From positions 1 to 41,864 of the forward strand of contig JAEEIS010000113.1 in NCBI GenBank assembly GCA_016281475.1: a stretch of DNA of 41,864 nucleotides, read 5' to 3'. Each line of letters starts with the position of its first letter. Position 1 is the first letter of the stretch. A model generated the notes under the pieces. That model was not told where the DNA came from, did not search any database, and worked only from the letters and a program-made list of their open reading frames with translations. Source of the stretch: Bacteroidales bacterium. Lineage in GTDB: Bacteria > Bacteroidota > Bacteroidia > Bacteroidales > P3. Of the stretch, positions 8,668 to 15,076 are shown in pieces. The translations under genes and the position numbers were made by a program.

Positions 8668-9020
8668 ATACAGAAAGACTGACATCAGAGGAACTGCAAC
8701 GTATCAGACAAACAGATTTTTCTACAAAAGAAGGTTTTGTCAATGCCGAATCCGTACTGGCAGAAAGAATTGGCGAAAAAGGGAGTGGCAGCCGCTCCGC
8801 ATTCGATGCCAAGGCTAAGGCATGGTATTATGGCGAAATATTGCGCAACCGTCGCAAAGAACTAAATCTTACGCAAAAGGAACTTGCCGAAAGCGTGGGG
8901 AAAGAACGCACTTACATCAACCGTATTGAAAAAGGAGAAACCGATATGCAGTTGTCCTCCTTCATTCAAATAGCCGAAGCGCTAGGCATCAGCCTCCGCC
9001 TTGATGTCAGCATAGCATAG
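8664..9020 (+). CDS. higA: HigA-type antitoxin, XRE-family helix-turn-helix
   Basis: A 118-residue protein whose C-terminal half is an XRE/Cro helix-turn-helix domain (about 62-112: NRRKELNLTQKELAESVGKE, then RTYINRIEKGETDMQLSSF). The N-terminal 55 residues probably bind and neutralise the toxin. Its ATG overlaps the toxin's stop codon, so translation is coupled. It likely represses its own promoter through the palindrome at 8311-8330. Base composition is AT-rich, like the toxin. Copy 2 of the proS tail begins 26 bases after its stop. Confidence 0.9.
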   Translation: MNTERLTSEELQRIRQTDFSTKEGFVNAESVLAERIGEKGSGSRSAFDAKAKAWYYGEILRNRRKELNLTQKELAESVGKERTYINRIEKGETDMQLSSFIQIAEALGISLRLDVSIA

Positions 9021-9046
9021 TTTCGCTAGCCCTAACCGAATACTAA

Positions 9047-9103
9047 TGCGTCCTCACCGGCCAGCCCTCCCACCGCCGAGTTATCTTCGCGAGAGCATAC
9101 TAG
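9047..9103 (+). pseudogene. Remnant of a second proS 3' end (copy 2)
   Basis: This 57-bp piece encodes [22 protein letters not shown], in the same frame sense as the end of ProS. It differs from copy 1 at seven positions: three are silent, one swaps TAA for TAG, and three give Ile to Val and Lys to Gln. That pattern means it came from a proS that was under selection, not from decay of a local duplicate. Upstream homology ends sharply. It is followed by its own terminator-like hairpin (9138-9164). It is best read as the displaced original proS end, or the end carried in from another strain. Confidence 0.85.
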
Positions 9104-9137
9104 CCTCGGCGAACCACCGATGGCGATAATAAACGCT

Positions 9138-9164
9138 ACGCCCGCATCCCCAAGGTGCGGGCGT
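9138..9164 (+). terminator. Hairpin behind the proS-tail remnant
   Basis: A perfect 9-bp GC-rich stem (9138-9146 ACGCCCGCA with 9156-9164 TGCGGGCGT) with a 9-base loop. The following T-run is weak. Because it follows the remnant, it may be the terminator proS had before the toxin-antitoxin cassette arrived. Confidence 0.6.
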
Positions 9165-9192
9165 CAATGTTTCATTGATAATGATGTGCATT

Positions 9193-9753
9193 TTAATGGC
9201 TAAGATGGAATTCAATAAGGAATGCTGGTATTGCTATTAAAAAAATAAATAGTGCTACGATAGCACCTGATGAGGATTGATTTAGGGGTTTTGGTCTCAG
9301 CTCTTTTATTTTTTGAATTGGAGAGGAATCTCCGCATACTTTATTATAATCCTTTGGAGAACTGACATCACATTGTGACACATTTATATCCTGTACACAT
9401 ATGATTTTATCCATGGATTCATAATCTTTAATATCAACTAGTCTGTAGGAAACCGTAAAACTCATACTATCCCCATCGGAATTACCAAAAGAATATCTTT
9501 CTTTCGTAATATAATTGTTTCCTAATGCTGTTCCATATCCGTGTTTTGGGGTATAGCATGATCCCTTAACGTATAGTTCGTTTTGGGAATTATCGGAATA
9601 TCCTTTCTTTTCGTAACCCATTTTATTGAGACATATTCCGATACTGTCCATCTCTGCACGAAAATCTGTATACTTGATTGCAGAAGTTGGGGAACACCTT
9701 GCAAATATGATTGATACAGCAATGGCGATAAATACTGTACTAAGTTTTCTCAT
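9193..9753 (-). CDS. Hypothetical lipoprotein with C-terminal membrane segment
   Basis: Starting at the ATG at 9753 gives 186 residues opening MRKLSTVFIAIAVSIIFARC, a lipoprotein signal with Cys20 as the lipidated residue. A longer reading from a TTG at 9786 would put 11 polar residues ahead of the signal and is unlikely. The middle is polar, with paired Tyr/Asp/Ser-rich strands and several Cys. Near the end GAIVALFIFLIAIPAFLIEF is a convincing transmembrane helix, unusual for a lipoprotein. I recognise no family. The gene is strongly AT-rich compared with flanking genes. It has a long structured leader (9798-9946) and a GGAGG at 9773-9777, 19 bases from the ATG. Confidence 0.65.
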   Translation of the reverse strand: MRKLSTVFIAIAVSIIFARCSPTSAIKYTDFRAEMDSIGICLNKMGYEKKGYSDNSQNELYVKGSCYTPKHGYGTALGNNYITKERYSFGNSDGDSMSFTVSYRLVDIKDYESMDKIICVQDINVSQCDVSSPKDYNKVCGDSSPIQKIKELRPKPLNQSSSGAIVALFIFLIAIPAFLIEFHLSH

Positions 9754-9797
9754 GTTTTTTCTTTTATTATGTCCTCCGCACCCCAAGAACAGTCTAC

Positions 9798-9946
9798 AAA
9801 AGAAGCGTGGTGCCGTATACCACTTCTTTGTCTGAGGGTCGTGAGAAAATACCTTGATAATGAAGATGCAGCAAACAGTCCACGCTATGCGCGCGAACCA
9901 TTATACTTCCTTGCATTATCTTGAAAATTTCTCACGTTTTCAGACA
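9798..9946 (-). ncRNA. Candidate structured leader of the lipoprotein gene
   Basis: Read on the minus strand, a long interrupted hairpin is formed by 9914-9946 and 9829-9862, with three paired blocks: TGTCTGA with TCAGACA (9829-9835/9940-9946), a 9-bp block (9840-9848/9928-9936) and GATAATG with CATTATC (9856-9862/9914-9920). A second hairpin (GTGGT with ACCAC, plus AAAGAA with TTCTTT) follows at about 9798-9828. Both sit between a -7 box at 10012-10019 and the lipoprotein ATG, so they would be part of the transcript. This could be a regulatory RNA, an attenuator or the relic of a small mobile element; the sequence alone does not decide. Confidence 0.5.
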
Positions 9947-10011
9947 CAAGAAAAGCATAACGCTTCGTATTTCAATTAATTCGGTTGCGCCGCTATCGGC
10001 TTAACCTGTTG

Positions 10012-10019
10012 CAAATATA
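10012..10019 (-). promoter_or_regulatory. -7 box for the lipoprotein gene leader
   Basis: The minus strand reads TATATTTG (TAnnTTTG). A start just downstream would give a leader of about 250 bases that contains both hairpins at 9798-9946. Confidence 0.5.
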
Positions 10020-10253
10020 CAAATTATTTTTGAATCATTACATTTTTGCTCTAAATATTTTTAGAACACACGAAATAATGTAGTTAGGTGGTGGTCATTC
10101 CCTATTAATAAGTATTGATTTAGGACTTTCGGAGAATACTTGTTCGCTGGTGAAGCGGTCATGGAGCGATGAAGAACCGAAGAAATAGCGAGGTTTGTCG
10201 GGAGTAAGGTGGGGGTAAAGTGGGGGACCGTCTATGGGGAAGTGGGGCGGGGA

Positions 10254-10961
10254 CTAGGGGTTGTTGGAGGATGTGCGTTTGAATGTGTAGCGGAGGGAGA
10301 AAAAGAGTTGGCAGTTAAAGTGGTCGAAGAGTGTGGGAAGTTCGGAGTATGCCGTTTCGTAGGTGAGGATATCGTATATGATTTCGGCGGCGACGGTGAG
10401 GCGGTCGGTGAGTGGATAGGAGGCTCCTAGGTTGAGGTCGATTTCGCTATAGTTGAATATGTTTTCGATGAGGTAGTAGGCGCTTTTGCTACTTATATCG
10501 TGGAGGTTCTCGGTGGAGAACCCAAGGCCGGTGCCCACCGTGAGGGAGAGTGGGCAGCGGGTGTGAATGACCAGTTGGGGTGCCACGCGTGCCGAGAGTG
10601 TGTGCCGTGGGATGTTCCAGTCGTAGGTTGTGCCGTCGACGGCGGTGGAGTGAAGGGTGGTGTGGTGGTAGCCGTATGTGAGGGACCATTCGGCAGCGAA
10701 GTCGGTGCGGGAGCCGTTGCGGGTTTCGTAGGTGCCGCAGATGCCGGCATTGAAGCCTAGGGCGGAGACTTGGCTGAATTCGCGCAGGAGGTGCGGGATG
10801 CTGTGTATGCCTGTGCCGACGGTGGGGCCTGCGGTGATGCCGACGGAGTGTAGGGCGTGTTTTGTCGGAGTGGGGGATGGGGCGGCTGTGCCAGCGGTTT
10901 CTTGGGCTGAGAGGGTGGCGGCAAGGCTGAGGGCAAAGGTGATGAGTATGGTTTGCTTCAT
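10254..10961 (-). CDS. Small outer-membrane beta-barrel protein
   Basis: The ATG at 10961 gives 235 residues with a clear signal peptide (MKQTILITFALSLAATLSAQ); an upstream in-frame ATG (11030) would lie inside the gcvH terminator. The mature part shows repeated amphipathic strands rich in Tyr/Thr/Gly (GSRTDFAAEWSLTYGYHH, LSLTVGTGLGFST, IDLNLGASYPLTDRLTVAAE) and ends LFFSLRYTFKRTSSNNP, the usual terminal strand of an OmpW/OmpA-like barrel. It resembles the broad outer-membrane-protein beta-barrel class, without a specific function. It stands alone, behind a strong terminator for gcvH. Confidence 0.75.
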   Translation of the reverse strand: MKQTILITFALSLAATLSAQETAGTAAPSPTPTKHALHSVGITAGPTVGTGIHSIPHLLREFSQVSALGFNAGICGTYETRNGSRTDFAAEWSLTYGYHHTTLHSTAVDGTTYDWNIPRHTLSARVAPQLVIHTRCPLSLTVGTGLGFSTENLHDISSKSAYYLIENIFNYSEIDLNLGASYPLTDRLTVAAEIIYDILTYETAYSELPTLFDHFNCQLFFSLRYTFKRTSSNNP

Positions 10962-11005
10962 GTTATGTATAGACGCAAAAATGTCCGATTTCTTACCTGT
11001 GCGGT

Positions 11006-11044
11006 AAAAAAAAAGCAGGATACTCCGCAAATGGAGCGCCCTGC
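11006..11044 (-). terminator. Intrinsic terminator after gcvH
   Basis: On the minus strand, a stem of GCAGG/CCTGC (11040-11044 with 11015-11019) and CTCC/GGAG (11033-11036 with 11023-11026) is followed by nine T residues (11014-11006). It is a textbook intrinsic terminator 32 bases beyond the gcvH stop. Confidence 0.85.
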
Positions 11045-11075
11045 TATTGATTTTCAGTTAATAACGCCTTGATGA

Positions 11076-11453
11076 TTAGGCACCGATTTTGCTGGTGTAG
11101 GCAGCAGCGTCGAGCAGACCGTCGATGTCGGCCATGTTGGCGGGCTTAATTTTGATAATCCAGCCTTCGCCGTAGGGGTCGTTGTTGATGGCGGAAGCCT
11201 CTTCGAGGGCTTCGTTGAACTCGACCACTTCGCCGGTGACGGGCATGAGCAGGTCGGCAACGGTCTTAACGGCCTCGAGGCTGCCGAAAGCAGCACCGCC
11301 GTCGATGGTGTCGCCCACGCAGTCGACATCGACAAAAACGATGTCGCCAAGCTCGTGCTGGGCGTAGTCAGTGATACCAACATAAGCAAATTCGCCTTCA
11401 ACGCGTACCCATTCGTCGTCCTGGGTGTACTTTAAATTCTGAGGAATGTTCAT
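11076..11453 (-). CDS. gcvH: Glycine cleavage system H protein
   Basis: A 125-residue lipoyl carrier protein that shuttles the aminomethyl group between the P, T and L proteins of the glycine cleavage system. The lipoylation site is Lys63 in [20 protein letters not shown], with Glu60 three residues before it as usual. The N-terminal [13 protein letters not shown] and the [17 protein letters not shown] segment are family hallmarks. Length is normal. No gcvT or gcvP is adjacent; in many Bacteroidales the system's genes are scattered. Dihydrolipoyl dehydrogenase (L protein) may be the gene at 21871-23265. A -7 box and a strong terminator make it a single-gene unit. Confidence 0.96.
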   Translation of the reverse strand: MNIPQNLKYTQDDEWVRVEGEFAYVGITDYAQHELGDIVFVDVDCVGDTIDGGAAFGSLEAVKTVADLLMPVTGEVVEFNEALEEASAINNDPYGEGWIIKIKPANMADIDGLLDAAAYTSKIGA

Positions 11454-11498
11454 TGTATTATTATTTTATGTGTGATTAATATTCCGTGAAATTTTCTG

Positions 11499-11506
11499 CA
11501 AAAATA
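11499..11506 (-). promoter_or_regulatory. -7 box for gcvH
   Basis: The minus strand reads TATTTTTG, fitting TAnnTTTG, 45 bases ahead of the gcvH ATG, in an AT-rich divergent spacer shared with rho. Confidence 0.5.
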
Positions 11507-11559
11507 CATAAAAAATTTTGAAATTTGAAAATTGAAAAATGAATTTTGACAAAAAAATA

Positions 11560-11589
11560 TTGCGAAATCAATTTTTTTTTATACTTTTG
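11560..11589 (+). promoter_or_regulatory. Promoter of rho
   Basis: A -7 box TACTTTTG (11582-11589) is preceded, after 19 bases, by a TTG (11560-11562), the expected -33/-7 arrangement of Bacteroidetes vegetative promoters. Transcription would start near 11595, giving a leader of about 120 bases. Confidence 0.6.
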
Positions 11590-11602
11590 TGGTGTCAAAA
11601 AT

Positions 11603-11651
11603 CGCCTTGATGGCGTGCATTATCAAGTTTTTTGCACTTGTATTCAAGGCG
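11603..11651 (+). promoter_or_regulatory. Hairpin in the rho leader
   Basis: CGCCTTGA (11603-11610) pairs perfectly with TCAAGGCG (11644-11651), and inside it GTGCA (11615-11619) pairs with TGCAC (11633-11637). The structure occupies the predicted rho 5' leader, 62 bases before the ATG. rho genes are autoregulated by attenuation in several bacteria, so this may be a control element; that role is inferred. Confidence 0.45.
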
Positions 11652-11713
11652 TTCCGCAATTCCTTATTGAATTAATTTTTTTCTCAAAACAACTAAGAAC
11701 ATAGCTATTTTTC

Positions 11714-13843
11714 ATGTATAGCAAAGCAGAATTAGAAGCCAAGGCTCATATTGAACTTATCAATATTGCCAAAGAATTGGGCATAGCCCGCTCGTCGCGC
11801 TTCACACCCCAGGATCTTATTTATAAAATTATAGCCCTCCAGTCGGAGAATCCCAAGGCCCTGACCAAGGAGCAGGAGGAGCAGCGTAAGAACGCTGCCG
11901 CGCAGGCACCACGCCAGAAGCGTGCCCGCATCAAACCCCAGAAACTGGCAGAGTCGACGATGACCGATCCAAGCCTGCACAAGCATGTGCGCCGCACCAA
12001 CGCGGCACAGACAGTGGCCAAGAACGGTATGGGAGAGGATTCGTCGTTGGTGATAAATAGCAAGGACCTTACCGCCCCGGTGGTGATAGAGTCGGGTATC
12101 AGCATTCCCGACTTTGTGCTGCCGGAGGTGCCCACGATTCCGGATGTGGTGTCGCCTTCGGGCAGGCTGATACGCCGCCAGGCCTCGACGGGCGAACAGG
12201 CTATGGTGGAAACGCCGACAGAGCCGAGTGTCCAGACTGTGGCAGGGGATGTTAAGGAGGCTCTTGCCGAGCCAGCTCCTAAGCGTAGGGGGCGGCCGAA
12301 GAAGACGGCCGCCAAACCGGCTGTCGAGGATGCCGCGCCGAAGGCTGACGTGCAGCCCGCTGGGGCCGTCGAGCCAGCTGCCACTCCAGCGGCAAAGCCC
12401 AAGCGCAGAAAGGCCAAGGCCGCAGACGAGGCTAAGGCAGACGACAGACAGGAGGCCAAGGCTGAAGAACAGCAGGCAGCTGAAGCTAGTCAGGCGGACG
12501 CGAAGGCAGAGGCCCACGAGGAGCAGACGGCCGAGGCTGCCGAGCAGGCAGTGGCTGCCGAAACTAAGAACGAGCCTGCGGAGGCGGGCGAGCGTCGTGA
12601 GCGCTTTAACCGTTTTGCCAAAGGCCGTGGGCGCAACAATCCCGCTGGCGAGAAATTGGTTGGCGAACAGGCGGAGCATGCGGAGCAGCAGCCCAAGCCC
12701 GAGCGGAAGGTGTATCCCTTTGAGATGGACGGCGTGGTGGATGCCGAAGGGGTGTTGGAGCTGGCTCCCGACGGATTCGGTTTCCTGCGTTCGTCGGACT
12801 ACAACTATCTGGCTTCGCCCGACGATGTGTATGTCTCGGCCCAGATGGTGCACATGCTGGGGCTGAAGACTGGCGACACGGTGCGCGGCACCGTGCGTCC
12901 GCCCAAGGAGAACGACAAGTATTTCTTCCTCGTGAAGGTGAAGGAGATTAACGGATTGTCGCCCGAGCGTATTCGCGACCGTGTGCCCTTCGAGTCGCTC
13001 ACGCCGCTGTTCCCTGAGGAGAAGTTCAAACTGACGGGGCATCCGGGCGAGTCGAAGTCGACCCGCATCATCGATATGTTCACCCCCATCGGAAAGGGTC
13101 AGCGCGGACTGATCGTGGCGCAGCCTAAGACGGGTAAGACGACGCTGCTGAAGGAGGTGGCGAACGCCATTGCCTACAACCACCCTGAGGTGTACCTGAT
13201 GGTGTTGCTCATCGACGAGCGCCCCGAGGAGGTGACCGACATGCAGCGCAGCGTGAAGGCGGAAGTGATAGCCTCGACCTTCGACGAGCCTGCCGACCGC
13301 CATGTGAGGATTGCCAACATTGTGCTGGAAAAGGCCAAACGCCTGACCGAGTGCGGCCACGACGTGGTGATAGTGCTCGACTCCATCACCCGATTGGCAC
13401 GCGCCTATAACACGGTGCAGCCTGCCAGCGGCAAGGTGCTGTCGGGCGGTGTGGAGGCCAACGCCCTGCAGAAGCCCAAACGATTCTTCGGCGCGGCACG
13501 TAATATCGAGAACGGCGGCTCGCTCACCATCATCGCCACCGCCCTCACCGAGACGGGCAGCAAGATGGACGATGTCATCTTCGAGGAGTTCAAGGGTACG
13601 GGCAACATGGAGCTGCAGCTGGACCGCAAGTTGTCGAACAAGCGCATCTATCCCGCCATCGACCTGGCTGTTTCGAGCACTCGTCGCGACGACCTGCTGG
13701 TGCCCAAGAACATGCTCACCCGCATATTGGCTCTGCGCAATATCCTGACCGACATGACCTCGATAGAGTCGATGGAGTTCTTGCAGAAGAACATGGCCAA
13801 CACTAGGAGCAACGAGGAATTTCTTTTCACGATGGACAAGTAA
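11714..13843 (+). CDS. rho: Transcription termination factor Rho with long disordered insertion
   Basis: A 709-residue hexameric RNA helicase that ends transcription. Order: a Rho N-terminal helical domain (1-48, [20 protein letters not shown]), a low-complexity region of about 270 residues rich in Ala, Glu, Lys and Pro (about 55-330, including KRRGRPKK and [10 protein letters not shown]), the cold-shock RNA-binding domain (about 335-420, [14 protein letters not shown]), and the ATPase core with Walker A PKTGKTT (about 470-476), Walker [17 protein letters not shown] and the Q-loop region [20 protein letters not shown]. Escherichia coli Rho has 419 residues; the extra length is all in the insertion. 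In Bacteroides thetaiotaomicron such an insertion is reported to drive condensate formation. A promoter and hairpin precede it. Confidence 0.97.
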   Translation: MYSKAELEAKAHIELINIAKELGIARSSRFTPQDLIYKIIALQSENPKALTKEQEEQRKNAAAQAPRQKRARIKPQKLAESTMTDPSLHKHVRRTNAAQTVAKNGMGEDSSLVINSKDLTAPVVIESGISIPDFVLPEVPTIPDVVSPSGRLIRRQASTGEQAMVETPTEPSVQTVAGDVKEALAEPAPKRRGRPKKTAAKPAVEDAAPKADVQPAGAVEPAATPAAKPKRRKAKAADEAKADDRQEAKAEEQQAAEASQADAKAEAHEEQTAEAAEQAVAAETKNEPAEAGERRERFNRFAKGRGRNNPAGEKLVGEQAEHAEQQPKPERKVYPFEMDGVVDAEGVLELAPDGFGFLRSSDYNYLASPDDVYVSAQMVHMLGLKTGDTVRGTVRPPKENDKYFFLVKVKEINGLSPERIRDRVPFESLTPLFPEEKFKLTGHPGESKSTRIIDMFTPIGKGQRGLIVAQPKTGKTTLLKEVANAIAYNHPEVYLMVLLIDERPEEVTDMQRSVKAEVIASTFDEPADRHVRIANIVLEKAKRLTECGHDVVIVLDSITRLARAYNTVQPASGKVLSGGVEANALQKPKRFFGAARNIENGGSLTIIATALTETGSKMDDVIFEEFKGTGNMELQLDRKLSNKRIYPAIDLAVSSTRRDDLLVPKNMLTRILALRNILTDMTSIESMEFLQKNMANTRSNEEFLFTMDK

Positions 13844-13854
13844 TAGAATTCGTT

Positions 13855-13896
13855 AATTCGTTAATGTGTTAATTCGTTGGTCATTGGCGCGTCAAA
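13855..13896 (+). repeat. Dispersed spacer repeat, copy 1
   Basis: An AT-rich unit containing AATTCGTTAATGTGTTAATT, followed by related sequence. A similar unit recurs at 14997-15038 on the other side of the lyase gene in the same orientation. It belongs to the filler sequence typical of spacers in this genome. Confidence 0.65.
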
Positions 13897-13938
13897 AGAC
13901 CAATACATTTACACGTTCACACATTTACACATTCAAAT

Positions 13939-14988
13939 ATGAAGCGCGGTTTTGGAAGTGACAACCATTCGGGCATCAGCCCGGAGATAATGCAGGCGAT
14001 ATCTGCCGCCAATGTGGAACATGCCATTGCATACGGCGACGATGAGTATTGCCAGCGTGTGGAAGAGTTGTTCCGTCAGACTTTTGGCGAGCAGACTAAG
14101 GTCTATTTTGTGTTCAACGGCACGGGAGCCAATGTGCTGTGCATCGATGCCATGTGCCGTTCGCACCATGCGGTGGTGTGTGCCGACACGGCGCATATCC
14201 ATGTGGACGAATGCGGTGCGCCCCAGCGCATCGTGGGGTGCAAGCTGCTCACCGTCCCCACGCCCGACGGCAAGCTGACACCCGAATTGGTCAAGACCCA
14301 GCTGCACGGCTTCGGTTTCGAGCACCACTCGCAGCCCCGCGCCATCAGCATCGCGCAGGCTACGGAGTTGGGAACCCTCTACACCCTCGATGAGATTCGC
14401 GCCCTCGCCGATTTGGCCCATTCATATAATATGTATCTGCACATGGATGGTGCCCGACTGGCGAATGCCGCCGTTGCGTTGGGCTGCACGTTCAAGGAGA
14501 TGACCACCGACTGCGGGGTCGACTGCCTTTCGTTTGGCGGCACCAAGAACGGTATGCTCATGGGCGAGAGTTGTGTGATTCTCAATCCCGCACTGGATGT
14601 GGATATGCGCTATCGGCGCAAGCAGATGTCGCAGCTTTGCAGCAAGATGCGTTTCATCGCCGCCCAGTTCGAGGCATATCTCACTGTGCGGACAGACACC
14701 GCTGTCTGCCCCTACGCGCTGTGGCGGCGCAACGCCGAGCATAGCAACCGCATGGCACAACTGCTCTATCAGGCGGTGAAGGACATAGCGGGAGTGCGCG
14801 TGATGTATCCCGTGCAGGTGAACAGCGTGTTCGTGCAGCTGCCCCACGAGGTGTGGACTGGTCTGCTCGACGACTATTTCTTCTACGACTGGGACGAGGC
14901 AAACAACGTGGTGCGCTGGATGTGCTCGTTCGACACCACCGAGGAGGATATTGCCAATTTCGTTGCCGCCCTCAAGAAGAGACTTTAG
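13939..14988 (+). CDS. ltaE: Low-specificity threonine aldolase / beta-eliminating lyase family
   Basis: A 349-residue PLP enzyme of fold type I (PF01212). Threonine aldolases cleave L-threonine or L-allo-threonine to glycine and acetaldehyde. The N-terminus (FGSDNHSGISPEIMQAI, then GDDEYCQRVEELF) matches the family. Asp170 in HMDGARLANA would hold the PLP pyridine nitrogen, and Lys203 in SFGGTKNGMLMGE would form the Schiff base. The family also contains phenylserine aldolases and beta-eliminating lyases, so substrate is not certain. The gene is flanked on both sides by copies of an AT-rich spacer repeat; it converges with the histidine kinase gene. Glycine made here could feed the glycine cleavage system. 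Confidence 0.88.
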   Translation: MKRGFGSDNHSGISPEIMQAISAANVEHAIAYGDDEYCQRVEELFRQTFGEQTKVYFVFNGTGANVLCIDAMCRSHHAVVCADTAHIHVDECGAPQRIVGCKLLTVPTPDGKLTPELVKTQLHGFGFEHHSQPRAISIAQATELGTLYTLDEIRALADLAHSYNMYLHMDGARLANAAVALGCTFKEMTTDCGVDCLSFGGTKNGMLMGESCVILNPALDVDMRYRRKQMSQLCSKMRFIAAQFEAYLTVRTDTAVCPYALWRRNAEHSNRMAQLLYQAVKDIAGVRVMYPVQVNSVFVQLPHEVWTGLLDDYFFYDWDEANNVVRWMCSFDTTEEDIANFVAALKKRL

Positions 14989-15074
14989 AATGTGTCAATT
15001 CGTTAATGTGTTAATTCGTTAGTCGCTAGCGCATCAAAGATTGGCACATTAGCACATTAACGAATTAACACATT
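14989..15074. terminator. Inverted-repeat terminator between convergent genes
   Basis: A 22-bp inverted repeat with one mismatch: 14989-15010 and 15053-15074. It fills the gap between the lyase gene (plus) and the histidine kinase gene (minus), a usual place for a two-way terminator. The left arm overlaps the second copy of the spacer repeat (14997-15038). Confidence 0.6.
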
Positions 15075-15076
15075 TG

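Larger units (their letters stand above)
9787..10253. other. Gene-free spacer, 467 bases
   Basis: No credible coding frame is present. The left part holds the structured leader and its candidate promoter. The stretch 10020-10135 is AT-rich, and 10136-10253 becomes GC- and G-rich without recognisable features. It separates the AT-rich lipoprotein gene from the barrel-protein gene, both on the minus strand. Confidence 0.6.

Noticed and set aside
8179..9103. Full mobile element with integrase at the proS end
   Set aside because: The cassette holds only the toxin and antitoxin; no recombinase gene or fragment was found in any frame.
11732..13360. A 542-residue minus-strand frame opposite rho
   Set aside because: Arises from the low-complexity coding of the Rho insertion on the other strand.
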